Assembly (NCBI GenBank): GCA_021234155.1
Contig: JAJEKV010000218.1
Span: 184,001-248,000 of the forward strand
From: Isoetes taiwanensis
Lineage: Eukaryota; Streptophyta; Lycopodiopsida; Isoetales; Isoetaceae
Length of the DNA stretch: 64,000 nt
Direction of reading: 5' to 3'
The position numbers and the translations under genes are program-made. A model generated the notes under the pieces. It worked only from the letters and a program-made list of their open reading frames with translations. It was not told the origin of the DNA and made no database searches. Position 1 is the stretch's first letter. Every line of letters begins with the position of its first letter. Of this stretch, positions 1 through 10,939 are shown in pieces.

Positions 1-1440
1 CCAAAAACTTTCGAACTTCAAATTCTTCATGATCATCGATCTCGACTGGTGGTGGAGGTAGAGTTACTTGCTCTAGAAAGGAATTCGTCGTATAGAGCTA
101 TAAAGAAACATTGAACACAGGGTGAAGTCGAACAGAGGGCAGATGCTTTAAACAAAAAGCAGCATCATCCAACTCGGTCAAAGATCTGATAGGCTCCCAA
201 GTGCTGGTAGTCGAGCTTGTTATAGAGACAAAAGCCAAAGCCCAACACAAAATAAACAAAGATTACCAACTACAAATAAGGGAGCACCTTGGCGATCTTT
301 GGAAATTGACATGATAATAAATGTGCTTAGGCCTGTAGAAGATGACGCTGAAAACCATCCTGGAGCATGCAAACTTTTGTGAGCCAGGCTTTGATACTAG
401 GATTGACTAATTTATCTCCTGGGGCAATGAAGGACCAGCGATGATGAATGTTATAATTAATAAAGAATGGTGTCTAGCCTTAGAAGCATGGACAAAATTA
501 TTGTAATCAAATTCCGCCAAAGGGTAGCTAATCAACCTAGTCATTTTGTCGATAATCGTGATGAAGCATTGTAAATATTGCTCAAGAGTCTATTTAGTAT
601 GTTCCACTTGTTCATTGGTCTCTTGGTGATGTCCAGATGGGAGCAAATGTTCCACATGCAAGAGTTGCAAAAGACGCCTTCCAGGCGGTGCAAGAAACCG
701 GGGACAACGATCATTTTCAATGGCATGTAGTAGGCCATGGAGTTGAACTAGTTCTTGAAGCAAAAGATTTAACTGCGTGGCTTCACTAAAAATGCATGTG
801 CTGCAAGGGAATGAAATGCACCATCTTGGAGAAGCGATCAAGCGACAACGAGGATGTATGTTATGGCTTTAGAAAGATGGGATCCGACAATGAAATCCAT
901 GGAGATGCTTTTCAAGGACCGATTGAAACTAGGATGAAGCGTAGACCATGTGGAAGGTACTTGGGAGGTTTTGGGACGACGGTGCTGAGTGTCACATGGC
1001 GTACAAAGGTCTCGACAATGTGGTACGCAGACCTAGCCACTAACAATCTCGTGCAATGAGTTTTCCAAGATTTTGGCAATTCCAAAGTAACCGGCGAGAG
1101 AAGAATCACGACAAGACTACAGAACTTGAAGTCGAGGAGCATTATCAGGAACATACAAAGTATCGTTTTAAAATATTAGGCCATCGCGGACGTGAAAAAG
1201 CATCATAGCCCGTGCTGTAGGAGGTGAAGCATCTAAGGAAGAACCCAAATCAAGATTGGAAAAGATATCATGTATCAAGAAATCTGCGGTAAGTGTTGCC
1301 CGGATTGTCTCCAAAACAGTGCTATCTTGAGGGGTCTCAAACAATGAAGTGGCAAGAAGCTGCAATCGGCGTGGACCAAGAATGACCTGGGACTTTAAGT
1401 GTTGGTTCCTGCATCTTAGGTTCCAAAAAATGATCTACAG
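1..1440 (-). mobile_element. Ty3/gypsy retrotransposon pol remnant (RNase H end to integrase)
   Basis: Read on the minus strand, the pieces follow gypsy polyprotein order. Around 1365-1168 is the RNase H to integrase linker (ends in a FHVRDGLIF-like stretch). Next comes a YVPDNAPRLQVL / SSLAGYFGI segment near 1155-1065, typical of the zinc-binding start of integrase. The core follows: SISMDFIVG near 905, then HGLLHAIENDRCPRF and HLLPSGHHQETNEQVEH at about 760-600, then TLEQYLQCFI and YPLAEFDYNNFVH at about 590-490. This last part corresponds to the family's usual YHPQTDGQTER and LPLAEFAYNN blocks. Frames change repeatedly and stops interrupt, so it is a dead copy. No LTR is visible, and the element probably continues beyond the left edge. 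Class assignment is firm; lineage is not. Confidence 0.85.
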
Positions 1441-1502
1441 AAAATAACACTTGATTTTCGGGTAAAATATTGGCTCTCTAACCAAACATTCGAAACCATG
1501 CA

Positions 1503-1680
1503 TTATATCGAAGTTCGATATAATTATATATCTAGCGCTAGGAAAATGGCGTATAAAAAAGCGTATAAAATTGATATATAGTAGTATATCGTGTTAGATA
1601 TACTATAGTATATCGAGTATAGTATATCGAACTCGATATACTATAGTATATCTAACTCGATATACTACTGTATATCAATT
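1503..1680. repeat. Palindrome array A, left block
   Basis: About five copies of an 18-24 bp palindrome lie close together. Examples are 1503-1523 (arms TTATATCGA / TCGATATAA, 3-nt centre), 1620-1643 (arms TAGTATATCGA / TCGATATACTA, centre AC) and 1644-1667 (same with TCTAAC centre). The intervening sequence is also AT-rich and partly palindromic. Confidence 0.9.
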
Positions 1681-1766
1681 TTTTTTATGTTTTTCTGGGT
1701 TCTTCGGAGCGATTTCCGGCGCGTTTTTTGGAGAGAATTTCGGCAGCATTCATACCTGATCAGATC

Positions 1767-1782
1767 ATGGAAGAAGCAGCAG
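1767..1782 (+). other. Possible short first exon inside the MULE
   Basis: ATGGAAGAAGCAGCAG is followed directly by GTTAGT, a plausible splice donor. It lies just downstream of array A, so it could start a second plus-strand gene of the element. A possible later coding piece is 2511-2684: an ATG with an acidic MDIRFEDEEMMDSDH start, then a stretch reading LSQQSIDDEFPMGFELAAEG in a second frame. No domain is recognised. Confidence 0.2.
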
Positions 1783-1980
1783 GTTAGTAAGAGTATTCGC
1801 ATCAAATTCCTCAAAGATTTCTTACTTTTACATCTCGTTCTTGTATGAGCTCTTCAACTGTTTATGTTCATGCTTTTGATGGGATCGTTTAGGATCTAAA
1901 ATTCAATTGATGTGATCGTTTAAGAGAGGTGGGAACTAAAATTAGGATCTAAAATTCAAGGAGATTGGTTTTGTTTTTGG

Positions 1981-2080
1981 AAAACGTATATTGAGTGCGA
2001 TATACTCACTATATTCGTATTTTGATTTCATTATGTGAATATTAAATGTAAGATTAGCGTATATTGAGTTCAATATACGT
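1981..2080. repeat. Palindrome array A, two variant copies
   Basis: Position 2058-2079 is a perfect inverted repeat with arms CGTATATTGA / TCAATATACG and centre GT. Positions 1984-2006 hold a weaker copy with TATTGAGTGCGATATA. The arm consensus differs from the main array by C to T changes (TATATCGA to TATATTGA) that are made on both arms, so pairing is preserved. Confidence 0.8.
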
Positions 2081-3760
2081 GTTCCACATGTCTACAATGG
2101 TGCAACATGACTTACACATGTCGCTTTATGTTGCAACATGACTTACACATGTTAGCACATGTCGTGCACCTGAGGTGACATCTATGATATTGCGTGAGCA
2201 TGTGAGGGAACATAAGTTGACATGTCAATGGTTAGATAGGACATGCCGGCATGATGTTTTTTATGTTGCAACATGACTTACAAGCGTGAGCACATGCGTG
2301 CACATGAAGTGACATCCTTAGGAGGACGTCATAATGATCACTATGATAATTGATGATGTGGCATGTTAAAAAGGCATATATTTTGATGGCATGGTTTTCA
2401 GGTTGTAATGTTGATATGATATGCTTTACACTCTTTTCTTTTGTGGATTATAATGTTATTTAGATGCTCCTACTTAGCATAGGTTAATGTTTTGTATCTT
2501 GATCAAATAATGGATATTCGGTTTGAGGACGAGGAGATGATGGACTCGGATCATTGAGCACTTGTCCCAGCAGTCCATTGACGACGAGTTTCCTATGGGC
2601 TTTGAGCTTGCTGCAGAGGGATCGGCCATCAGTGCACGTCAGTGCGTCATCGTGATCCAGATCGCACTGGCGTGCGACAACTAACCAAGAGAGCCACGTT
2701 TTCTACAATCTGAAACTAACATAGCTATTCAAACCATCAGTCAACATGTATCTGAATCATAACATACACAAGTTTAGATTCAAGAAGCAACTTCCAAACC
2801 TGGTTTTTGTCGCCTCCAATATCAGGATTTTGCACTTGCTCCTTGGAGGAACTTTAATACTTTATTGATGTACATAGGAAAATAACCAAGTAAAAGGTTG
2901 ACAACTCTTCTGTCATTTGAAAGCTGTAGTCAGCATATGCAGTTTTGCCAATCAAGCATAAGCAATGTCATAAGCTTCATGTTGCATGCTTAAATACCAA
3001 ACAGTAGATCATCTTACCAAAGAATCAGACCAACTCCATGAGCAGCCATAGTGCCTTGACAATTGTTTGTGCTCCAGACTTCACTTCACTTCTTGTTTAA
3101 AACTAAACCTGCTGTAAGTACTTGAGTGATCACATCAAGAACCTGCCAGAAATGAAAGGACTTACAAAGGCTTCTGAGAGTTGGAAAAAATAGAAGCAAT
3201 ATTTAGAAGCCTTACCGACTTTGGAAACAGGATCTCTATTTGGTCAAATGTGTTTAGCCTGCCACTCTCTGCATGTTTCTGTAGATCAAAAAAACTTGAG
3301 CGGACCTATATAAACGTAAAATGGATACTTTCTTAAAGTACTTACACAACTAGGAAAACCCTCCAAAAACTCTCTTCGATCTGCTCCCAGACCCTCCAAA
3401 AACTCTCTTCGATCTACTCCCAGAACCAAGGCAAGTGAGCTACGATTTTTTGCTGGGAAGAACTTTGGAAGAATTGCTGGAACTAAGAAACGAAGGTGCT
3501 TACCAAGAGTCGGATTGAAGTTACTAGCCTTCCTTTCTTCCGAGAAAAACCAATGGAGCCAACACAGAGACAACGAGCAAGCAAATTACTGGAAATCCGG
3601 CAGCCTCTATTCGTTTAGGGTAGGAAAGAGGGAAAAACAGAGAGAGAGGGAAAAATGTGACGAGGGTTTTGTTTTTCCCCTTGTTTTTTTTTTTTTAATC
3701 TAAATGTCATTTTGGCCCATTTTTTGTATTTAAGGCATTTGGAGGTTTTTTTTTGGGTTA
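2081..3760. other. Non-coding interior of the MULE region
   Basis: No gene is recognised. The sequence holds repeated short phrases such as TGCAACATGACTTACA near 2105-2290 (three copies, with TGAGCACATG neighbours). It also holds a 30-bp direct repeat (CCCTCCAAAAACTCTCTTCG..., two copies at about 3359-3420). On the minus strand this repeat would encode a duplicated DRREFLEGLGA peptide, but nothing else supports a protein there. Poly-T and poly-A runs lie near 3685-3760. Confidence 0.5.
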
Positions 3761-3915
3761 AATATGTACTATACGTATTTTTTGGACCAATACGTTAAGT
3801 ACGGTACTAAACAAAATGATTGGAAATTTGGCAAAGCAACTTTAAGGTATAGTACGTATAGTACTGTGCAAGAGGTATTATACGTACCTAGAGGTAAAAT
3901 ACGCGTACGTAAACA
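3761..3915. repeat. Cluster D of GTAC/TACGTA palindromes
   Basis: Several overlapping palindromes are built from GTAC and TACGTA, including TATGTACTATACGTA, AGTACGGTACT, TATAGTACGTATAGTACT and GCGTACGTA. The cluster sits just downstream of the transposase 3' end. Its sequence differs from array A but has a similar character. Confidence 0.5.
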
Positions 3916-4432
3916 ACACTGGTATAGGTAACCTTTTGATTATGTTTTTTCAGAGTCCTTAGGCATATGTTTTCCGTACCAGAGAGACGTAGAGTACTTA
4001 TCATAGATCTTGTTATCTATGATCGTTGGACCATGCTTCCTGATCATGATAGTGCAGTGCAGCGGGTTCAACCTTATATACAAAGCACCACACCAGATTG
4101 GGAAGGACTTCGAGCCATTATATGGCCTATCATCGTACAGTAAGTATGATTTCATTTGTACATTACAATTTGTCTAGTCTTCACAGAATCTAGCCTTCAT
4201 CCATACATGGTATCTAGTTGTAGAACAAGATTCTGCAGTCATGGACAAGACCACTTGCTCACGATCTATAACGATAATGAACTCTGAATCTTGACTAGCA
4301 GCATGCAAAATGCGTTGTGCTGCAGCACACCTCTTTGCATTGGATCGTGGGCTATATCTTCCAAACTCAGCTGACAGAGGATGTGTTGAAGATTAGATGG
4401 ATTCATACAGTCAGCAATAAATAAAGTAATTC

Positions 4433-4680
4433 CTAATATATACCAAGGCTCCAACGCTCGTTGCAGCAGTCCAAGATTGTGCCTCCAGCAGGCATTGAAC
4501 CATCCAGAAATCCAATGAGATGGGATACCAAAGTATACATGCGTAGGTTCACTTGACACTCAAGGGTTTGATGCTTGAGTGTCTTCCAATAAGCCTCCAC
4601 ATAGCTCGTGGTATTACAATTACCGCGAGGGAACATCCTCCTATGACGCTGCCAGTAGCCATTCCATGTTCCAGAACCTA
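4433..4680 (-). pseudogene. MULE transposase, third catalytic block
   Basis: The minus strand reads WNGYWQRHRRMFPRGN followed by NTTSYVEAYWKTLK. This matches the region of MULE transposases that holds the last acidic catalytic residue (usually W..F.....P...NTTN.VE...K.LK). The glutamate of the VEAYWK stretch is the likely catalytic residue. It continues the transposase of 4819-5505 after a short gap with a frame change or intron. A GTATAT donor-like site near 4442 may end this exon. Remaining C-terminal sequence down to 3940 (a WCGALYIRLNPLHC stretch) is poorly conserved, and no SWIM zinc finger could be seen. Confidence 0.65.
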
Positions 4681-4818
4681 ACCAATTGTGGTTTAGATAG
4701 CTATGATATGAGTGTGCACTAGTTAGTATTATGTCTTGTTACCTTAAGGAAACAAGTATAAGTAGATGCAACATGACTCACTTCATAATAGCAGGATTCC
4801 TTCCATACACTCGCAGGA

Positions 4819-5008
4819 ATGCATGTAGTTTAGTATCATACAGTAGCTGGTTTGGCTCCGTTATCAATGCAGTGAGCCGCATAAAAACATCACTATGCAT
4901 ACCATGATCAGGTATGCATGTAGTTTAGTATCATACAGTAGCTGGTTTGGCTCCGTCATCAATGCAGTGAGCCGCATAAAAACATCACTACGCATATCAT
5001 GATCAGGG
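4819..5008. repeat. 95-bp tandem duplication inside the transposase
   Basis: Two adjacent copies begin with ATGCATGTAGTTTAGTATCA at 4819 and 4914 and differ at only about four positions. Ninety-five is not a multiple of three, so the duplication breaks the reading frame. The high identity says it is recent. Confidence 0.9.
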
Positions 5009-5505
5009 ATCCTTGGGCAGAGATTGCGTAACCACGCCCGCTTGCAGTGGAACCAACATGAAATTACATTGCAGGCAACTAGCTCTCCATTATGCCAGCA
5101 TAGTGGATCCTCTGCTATTACCTCTTCAAGAACAGTACGCTCTACCCCATCCATGTCGATTGTAATGGAGCGAGGCCTAACATTGCCCATTCGTTCAAAT
5201 ACTTTTTGCATAGCTATTTTTAGTGCATAATTTTGGTATTGTGCTCCTGTTTTAATTGTACACAACATGTAGAATACTGGGTACCCAACTCCACCAGCGA
5301 CAGGTACAATTGCTGCGTAGAGTGGATATTTCCACATGTTGGTGCCGGCAGTTGAGTCCATTGCCCATCCACTATTGTGGCTATATCTCACAGCAGCCTC
5401 CAGCATTGAATCATCTTGAATGACAAGTATCCATGGCCGCCTTTTAGGATCATGATGTCTTTCACAATACGGCTGATGGTAAATAACTTTCCTACTGCTG
5501 CCCAA
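4819..5505 (-). pseudogene. MULE transposase catalytic core, disrupted by a 95-bp duplication
   Basis: This part encodes the RNase H-like DDE core of a Mutator-like transposase, which would cut and rejoin element ends. Counting from 5505, residues 26-31 (ILVIQD) lead to AMDSTAGTN near residues 48-56, which holds the first catalytic Asp. YPLYAAIVPVAGGVGYPVFY follows. The second Asp lies in the ITIDMDG stretch near residue 117, and CWFHCKRAW near 150-158 is the usual C-x-x-H element. A perfect-looking tandem duplication (4819-4913 and 4914-5008, 95 bp, only a few differences) shifts the frame, so the protein runs into a false C-terminus. The 5' junction to the upstream exon (5505-5564) also needs a frame change. 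The element is dead, although the core residues remain. Confidence 0.8.
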
Positions 5506-5657
5506 TCACTAATGCTACTCTCCAAGCTTTCCCAATCAGTCCCTAGACTGCCGCCTGTGGAACCCTACATGCAACCACTCAATATTCAACGCATACAAGA
5601 GCTCCACAAGATTTAAAAACAAGATGAATATGGAGTAATGAATTATCAAATACGCAC

Positions 5658-6936
5658 CCTGGATACGATGTTGGTAACCGAGTCGCCATACATCCTCCTG
5701 TGACATGACAAACCGGTAAATAACTCGATCGATGCGTGAGGCATCCTGCTTCATGGTCGGTCCACACTGCCTCACAAAATCCCAAACCGTCTTGGCCTTG
5801 GAAACTGATGTTAATAAACTAGCAGCCTCCTGGAGCAATTGTGGATATACTGGCATAGACCAATCTTCAGCACAACTGAAGGGGTCCTGTCCTGAATGTT
5901 GAGAGCGTACCAACACAAATGCTCTCTAATCAATGGATGCAGGATCTACTGGTTGTACAGTACGTATTCGAAATGTACAACCACGTCTATAGGATCTCCG
6001 CACTTGCCTGTCTGTTCTAACGGCACGACGACGAGGATGCCTCCAACGATGACATGCATAATCATCGACAGTCTCCTGAGTTTGTGTTCGTACCCTAGAG
6101 TGCGCATGGACTAACCGCACTCTATACTGTGTTTGCAACTGGATGACCTGCTCTTCTAATTGATCAATACTTATTTCAACCTTGTGATCAAAGTGCTCAT
6201 CAGCTAGTCTCATTCTAGCTCCACATTGGCATGCTGTGAGGCAATCACGAATGTATTGTCTTGGAATGCCATGAAATAGAAGTCCTACCTCCCACTCTGC
6301 CTCTAGTGTTTCCATGGTTTTATAAAATGAGACATGTGTAGATTCTTCCAAGTGATGATGGGCCACAATAGTGTCCCACATCTCTATCCATGGAATCCTA
6401 CGTTGTGGTCCATGGTCGAGCCTATACAAATAGGACCCTACTGCAGGCTCTGTATGAAGTTTAGACATATATGCATTCCAACGCTCGACCTTTCGATCAG
6501 CATTTGGGGTTGGGGGCCTATTTTTCCTTTGAGGAGTGGAAGGAAAGTTTGGATCACATCTATCAATGTCAGAAGACAAGGGATTACTATGATGCATTAC
6601 GCAATGTCTCATAAGCTGATATGTTTTAGACGTAAATCCATATCCCTTAACTATTCTACTATCTAACCATGCAATAGGGTCAGGATATCTTGTTGCACAC
6701 TCTATCAATAACTCTCGATGGCTTCTAGGAGGATGTTGGCTTCCTATTTCACTCACACCCACAGAATCCTCCTGTAAGGTTGAGGACCTAGATACATCGT
6801 CCCCAATGTCAAGCTCTTCATCAATTAAGAGCTCCCCTTCTTCAGAAAAATCCTCTATGTCACTAGAGAACTCATCAGAGATATTTGAAAAATCATCATC
6901 ACTACCACTAGCCTCCAAATCATAGTTGGTCTCCAT
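5658..6936 (-). pseudogene. MULE protein N-terminal exon with one in-frame TAG
   Basis: The exon starts at the ATG at 6936-6934. It opens with a strongly acidic stretch (residues about 8-60, rich in S, D and E). It continues with a region containing HRELLIECATRYPDP, a predicted coiled segment (ISIDQLEEQVIQLQTQYRV) and a basic tail. A single TAG at 5926-5928 interrupts the frame. The same frame then resumes at once and runs through KTVWDFVRQCGPTMKQ to a splice-like site at 5658 (AGG|GTGCGTA). The probable acceptor is ATGTAG|GG at 5565/5564, giving a 93-bp intron. The acidic N-terminus followed by a DDE core fits a transposase. I recognise no named domain in this N-terminal part. Confidence 0.6.
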
Positions 6937-7254
6937 CTACAATCCCTAGTACAATATCAAATATACAATAAATAATTCTTGTCCTAATATAGTTACAAGA
7001 ATATCATTCTATTCATATGTACTTATGGCACAAAATCAAAATAGTGACATACGTTTAATACAAAATGAATAGAATTGATACCGTCGTCTTCGATAGCTAC
7101 AGGAACAGGAGGAAGACTATCTGTAACTAAAGTACGCGTTAAAAAGAAATAAAATAAAAGCTTACAGATGAAAAATCAGACACCATGAGCAAAAGAACTG
7201 AAGGAAGATCACCAAAGCGTGGACGAGTCGATGCGTCTCACACACGAGCTATTG

Positions 7255-7715
7255 ATATTTTATAGAAGTGACGTATATCGAGTTCGATATACATGTTGTA
7301 TATCGCGCTAAATATACGTCAGTGGCATGGTGCCAAAAAAAAGACATATATCTAACTCGATATACGTCTTTTGTAATGTGGCAAAGGCCATGGGCTGCAA
7401 AAATAAAAACTCGTATATAAATTTTTATACGTATATAGCGTATATCGAGTGCGATATATGTATATGGCATATATCGAGTTCGATATACGCTATATATGCC
7501 ATATAATTGTATAAAAATGACGCTTATATTTTGTGTATTATACGGAATTTTTCGGCCGGCCAAAATCGAAAATTAAAAAAAAAAATCGTATATCGAGTTC
7601 GATATATGGCGTATATTGAACGCCGTATATCGAACTCGATATATGCTATATATTTGTATATCGAGTTCGATATACGCAGTATATCTAACTCGATATACGT
7701 TTGGTTTTGAATATA
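7255..7715. repeat. Palindrome array A, right block
   Basis: About nine copies of the near-perfect palindrome GTATATCGA-GT-TCGATATAC occur here. The clearest are 7273-7292, 7469-7490, 7588-7608, 7625-7644 (centre AC, so opposite orientation), 7657-7676 and 7680-7699. Several are immediately adjacent. Short proteins with repeated YRVRY or SNSIY read from either strand are artefacts of this array. Confidence 0.92.
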
Positions 7716-7779
7716 TAGTGAGGGTGCCAATAGTAGCACTGCGTGATTTCTCTTGAAGAGTACCAATCCAAAATTTGAT

Positions 7780-8280
7780 GACGAAATCAAAGCCACTGCT
7801 CCCTCTCAAATCCTTGAATTACTTGTGATCCTTTGCCAAATCTGTCAGCTTCTGCTTCCACCATATTAAAATCGCCAACTATAAACCAAACAAAATTGCT
7901 TCTAAGTCTAAGAACCGTATTCCATAAGGAAGCCCATAGAGAACCGTTTTGGCCTGGCCGATTATGAGCATAAACATTATTGACCCTTATCCTACCATTT
8001 AACAATAACTCAATGACCAAACTTATCAACTTGGGTAAATGTAACATCAATAGAAGACCTCCAAGCAGTGGGGACCCTAGCTTTAGCTGAGTTAGTTGCT
8101 GCAATGACAACATTGTAGTTATAATCCATAATGGAAGCCAACTTGTGGACATCACTCTACGATGTTTGTATCCTCAAGGCAGCAAAAATCCATAGAAAAT
8201 TTGGATGAATAAAGAGAAAATTTGCTCCTTTTACTACATTATTAGCGAGCCACTTGTTAAGGAGGCTGGAAGAAACTGAA
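7780..8280 (-). mobile_element. LINE endonuclease (EEP domain) fragment
   Basis: The minus strand reads NNVYAHNRPGQNGSLWASLW, then WFIVGDFNMVEAEADRFGKGSQVIQG, ending near 7790. The VGDFNMVE block is the hallmark of the APE-type endonuclease of plant LINEs, which nicks target DNA for reverse transcription. Upstream sequence (RC of about 8130-8280) appears to continue the domain in other frames. The reverse transcriptase is absent: the fragment stops at the right-hand end of the MULE region, so one insertion probably cut the other. Confidence 0.85.
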
Positions 8281-9099
8281 CAAATTTAAGTAAAGTCGAT
8301 TAAAAAATACATCCTATTTTAATAACACATGCCTCTTTTATTCTTCAAAAAACAAAAAAGATCAAATTACCCCCAAAATTTACATATGAGAAGTATTATA
8401 AGCTATATGATCCTAAAACGGAATGAGTGTCATAAATGAAGCTTAAATGGTCCCTTCTTGTGATAATCTAATAAACAAATATTGTTGTAGGAAGATCAAG
8501 ACAATTAAAAGATTGGGATTTTCTTCCTACCTTCCTTCCTTCCTACATGGGTGAACTAGGTTATCAACGTGATTCCATTTGTTAAAATAAGAAACAATAT
8601 ATTAATTTCATCTATGTTTTAATAGATCCATTTCTATACTTGACCATTGTTCTTTGTGTTGTGCTAAGGTATCAAAAATATCGAAAAACACGACGAGAAC
8701 TTAGTATCTACATTAGTTTTAAAAAATTGGCACCCTTCATTTGGGATACGGAGAAGAATGCCATGCGGATAAGCAAGTACATCACTTCAATGATGTAAAA
8801 TTACGAACAATACTACAAAACTCTTACTCTTCTAGAAGAGGGGAACATGACCTTCCCGGAAATTCTCTAGCAAGAGAAGAAAAGCGGCTAGGGGTATATC
8901 ATCATGCCACGCTGACAACTTTACTTACTTTGAGGTATTGAATGATAATTTGAGGTGTAGAATGAAGACCGTTAATTGTTTATAAGATGTTTACGAGGCC
9001 CTATGGAAGTTCAATATATTTTATGAGAAACCCAACAATGAATGAATGGAATATCTTCGATCAATGAATACCCGTGATAACAAACTTGATCGGGATTAA
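8281..9099. other. Intergenic, no gene seen
   Basis: AT-rich sequence. The phrase GAGGTGTAGAATGAAGA near 8951 recurs at about 14090, upstream of the second lipid-transfer gene. The duplicated LTP unit therefore probably starts hereabouts. Nothing else is supported. Confidence 0.5.
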
Positions 9100-9391
9100 C
9101 TAATCCTAAGCATGATTAGATTAAGCTATATATGTCCATGCATCTCCATTTCTAGGTAATAAGTGCTTGTTCTTATTTGTTCAAGTTTTCTCGGCGACTT
9201 AGCAGGTTTGCATTTTTGAGCAACCTGTTTTTTGTTTGGTGATGGGCTTGTTTGATTTTTTCGTTCTAGTTAGAACACTATTACCTTTAAATGTTGAGAT
9301 GATAGTAGTCAATCCTTTAGTTTATATGTTTGTAGTTTAGCTGAGTTTTGTGGAATGTTGGTTGTATAGTGCAGGTCTCAAAATTCAAGAA
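9100..9391 (+). promoter_or_regulatory. Promoter and 5' leader with intron of the first LTP gene
   Basis: A CTATATATG TATA-like element lies at about 9126-9134. The best leader intron is 9206-9374 (CAG|GTTTGC to GTGCAG|GT), placing the acceptor 17 bases before the ATG. Both the sequence before the donor and the intron body (TTTTTGTTTGGTGATGGG) align with the equivalent part of the second LTP gene at 14354-14658. That supports a conserved leader intron. An alternative donor is CTAG|GTAATA at 9156. Confidence 0.5.
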
Positions 9392-9742
9392 ATGGCAAAG
9401 AAGCTCTTGATTGTAGCATGTATACTGATCAACCTAAGTCTATCTATGGTGGAATGTGGAGAACCTGATGCGCCAAATGTGAATTGTAATGAAGTTCAAC
9501 ACAAGTTGGCAGTTTGTGCACCTTCGGTAATGGGGGCAAATCCACCAAACCCATCAGAAGCATGCTGCAACATGCTTCGATCCACGACACCCGAGGAAGC
9601 ATGTGCATGTAAGCCCATGTCAATGCCCGATGCCCCTGGATTCAAGATGTACTTCAACCCTGCTGCAGCACAGGCATTGCCTGCAAAATGCAACCTTCCT
9701 ATTACCTCTCCTCCTTCCAACTGCCCTTCATCTAAACATTGA
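9392..9742 (+). CDS. DIR1-like non-specific lipid-transfer protein, complete 8-Cys motif
   Basis: A secreted small protein of 116 residues, expected to bind lipid in a disulfide-bonded helical cavity in the cell wall or apoplast. Residues 1-22 form a signal peptide (MAKKLLIVACILINLSLS...). The eight cysteines are at 32, 42, 58, 59, 71, 73, 100 and 111, in the C-C-CC-CxC-C-C order of the family. The NPPNPS block before CC and the FNPAAAQALPAKC block before the seventh Cys resemble the DIR1-type group, whose Arabidopsis founder carries a systemic-immunity signal. A role in immunity is not shown here. The start is the ATG at 9392, not the in-frame ATG at 9350, because the latter lies upstream of the probable splice acceptor and would hide the signal peptide. 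A paralogue is at 14677. Confidence 0.85.
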   Translation: MAKKLLIVACILINLSLSMVECGEPDAPNVNCNEVQHKLAVCAPSVMGANPPNPSEACCNMLRSTTPEEACACKPMSMPDAPGFKMYFNPAAAQALPAKCNLPITSPPSNCPSSKH

Positions 9743-9764
9743 ACCAGGAAAACAAAGAAGTTTC

Positions 9765-10100
9765 TATGGCCCTTACTGATCATTGTGATGTTTGATGTTC
9801 CTTCAAACCAATGTAGTATGTTACTCTACCTAGCTAACTACTTATCTATCGTTCCTTCTTATGTACTTTGTTTTTCTCCTTAAATCTAAACTTATATTAT
9901 CAGTTTGAACAAGGTGTAAGTTCGATGACCTTTATTAATCAATGTGGTGTTTGATGGATATTCCTTCAAACCAATGTGGTATCACGTAAAAGTTACTCTA
10001 TCTTGTCTATTTAAGTATCCTTCCTTCCCCTGTATTTTCTTTTCCTCCTTTAACATCATCACTTGCTATTAGTTTGAACAAGGAACAACATGTATATCCA
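9765..10100. repeat. Tandem duplication in the 3' flank of LTP copy 1
   Basis: Two imperfect copies of about 163 bp contain CCTTCAAACCAATGT (9800 and 9963) and AGTTTGAACAAGG at their ends. They may carry alternative polyadenylation regions. Confidence 0.7.
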
Positions 10101-10665
10101 TGCCATAATATCATATGCCTTGACCTAGCAATGTGTTTGATGGTTGACTAATACTAATACTATGTAGATTGGTATATATAGTCCTACCATCTTATGTTGT
10201 CGTCATAATGGAAATTTGGCCCACACACAATTTCCTAAGTAAGCCATCGGTTTTCTATCGTTAAAATACCTATAATACTCTTAAAATCTTGGATCGTTAT
10301 CATGAAAAGGTGAAAGAATGAGGTTGGCCTATAGTTTTGACATGCATTTTAGAGGAAATTAGAAGCATGGATGTGAAAGAAAATAATATTGGAAATGACA
10401 TAAGGTAAATTACGATGCGAATTCAATGTATACTCTGTCTACTAAGTTTGAGCTTATTCATGGAGAAAACATTTGCTTAACATTAGAACCCTAGGAGTGT
10501 AACTTCCAATAGAATGACCCTTTTTTTTTGTCATATAGTGGGGTACAAGGTTTTTAATAGTACCAAAACAATTTCAAACATAGCTTTATAAGAGAGAGAA
10601 ATCATGAACCGTCAAAACCCTTCTATTTCGATGGTTCTAAGTACGCCCGATTTGGGTTGGCCTCC
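10101..10665. other. Intergenic, no gene seen
   Basis: AT-rich sequence with no recognisable coding, RNA or element features before the GGAAACCC array begins. Confidence 0.5.
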
Positions 10666-10939
10666 CACGGAAACCCTTCCGGGTTTTAGTGGAAACCCTT
10701 TCGGCTTTCCATGGAAACCCTTCCGGGTTTTAGTGGAAACCCTTCCGGGTTTTAATGGAAACCCTTCCGGTTTTCAATAAAACCCGGAAGGGTTTCAATG
10801 GAAATCCTTCCGGTTTTCCAGAATTTGAAAACCCGGAAGGGTTTCCACTAAAACCTGGAAGGGTTTCCATGGAAAGCCAGAAGGGTTTCCATATTGGAAA
10901 GCCGGAAGGGTTTCCATTAGAACCCGGAAGGGTTTCCAC
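10666..10939. repeat. Array C: GGAAACCCTTCCGGG repeats forming a long foldback
   Basis: The left half (10666 to about 10783) repeats GGAAACCCTTCCGGGTTTTA with variants in one orientation. The right half (about 10787-10939) repeats the reverse complement (AACCCGGAAGGGTTTCCA). The centre is near 10785, so the block could fold into a roughly 130-bp imperfect hairpin. Each unit is itself partly palindromic (AAACCC-TTCC-GGGTTT). Glycine/phenylalanine-rich reading frames through it are artefacts. Confidence 0.9.

Larger units (their letters stand above)
1503..7715 (-). mobile_element. Mutator-like (MULE) element bounded by arrays of a private palindrome
   Basis: A broken MULE transposase (minus strand, about 4.3-6.94 kb) lies between two regions carrying the same palindrome, TATATCGA-GT-TCGATATA and close variants. 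These are at 1503-1680 and 1981-2080 on the left and 7255-7715 on the right. Finding the same rare motif on both sides of one transposase is the reason for treating it as one element. I could not identify clean terminal inverted repeats or a 9-bp target duplication, so the exact ends are uncertain. The 2.1-3.7 kb interior is mostly non-coding. Confidence 0.55.

Noticed and set aside
9350-9391. Upstream in-frame ATG of the first LTP gene as the start
   Set aside because: It lies before the probable splice acceptor at 9374, would bury the signal peptide behind 14 residues, and has no counterpart in the paralogue.
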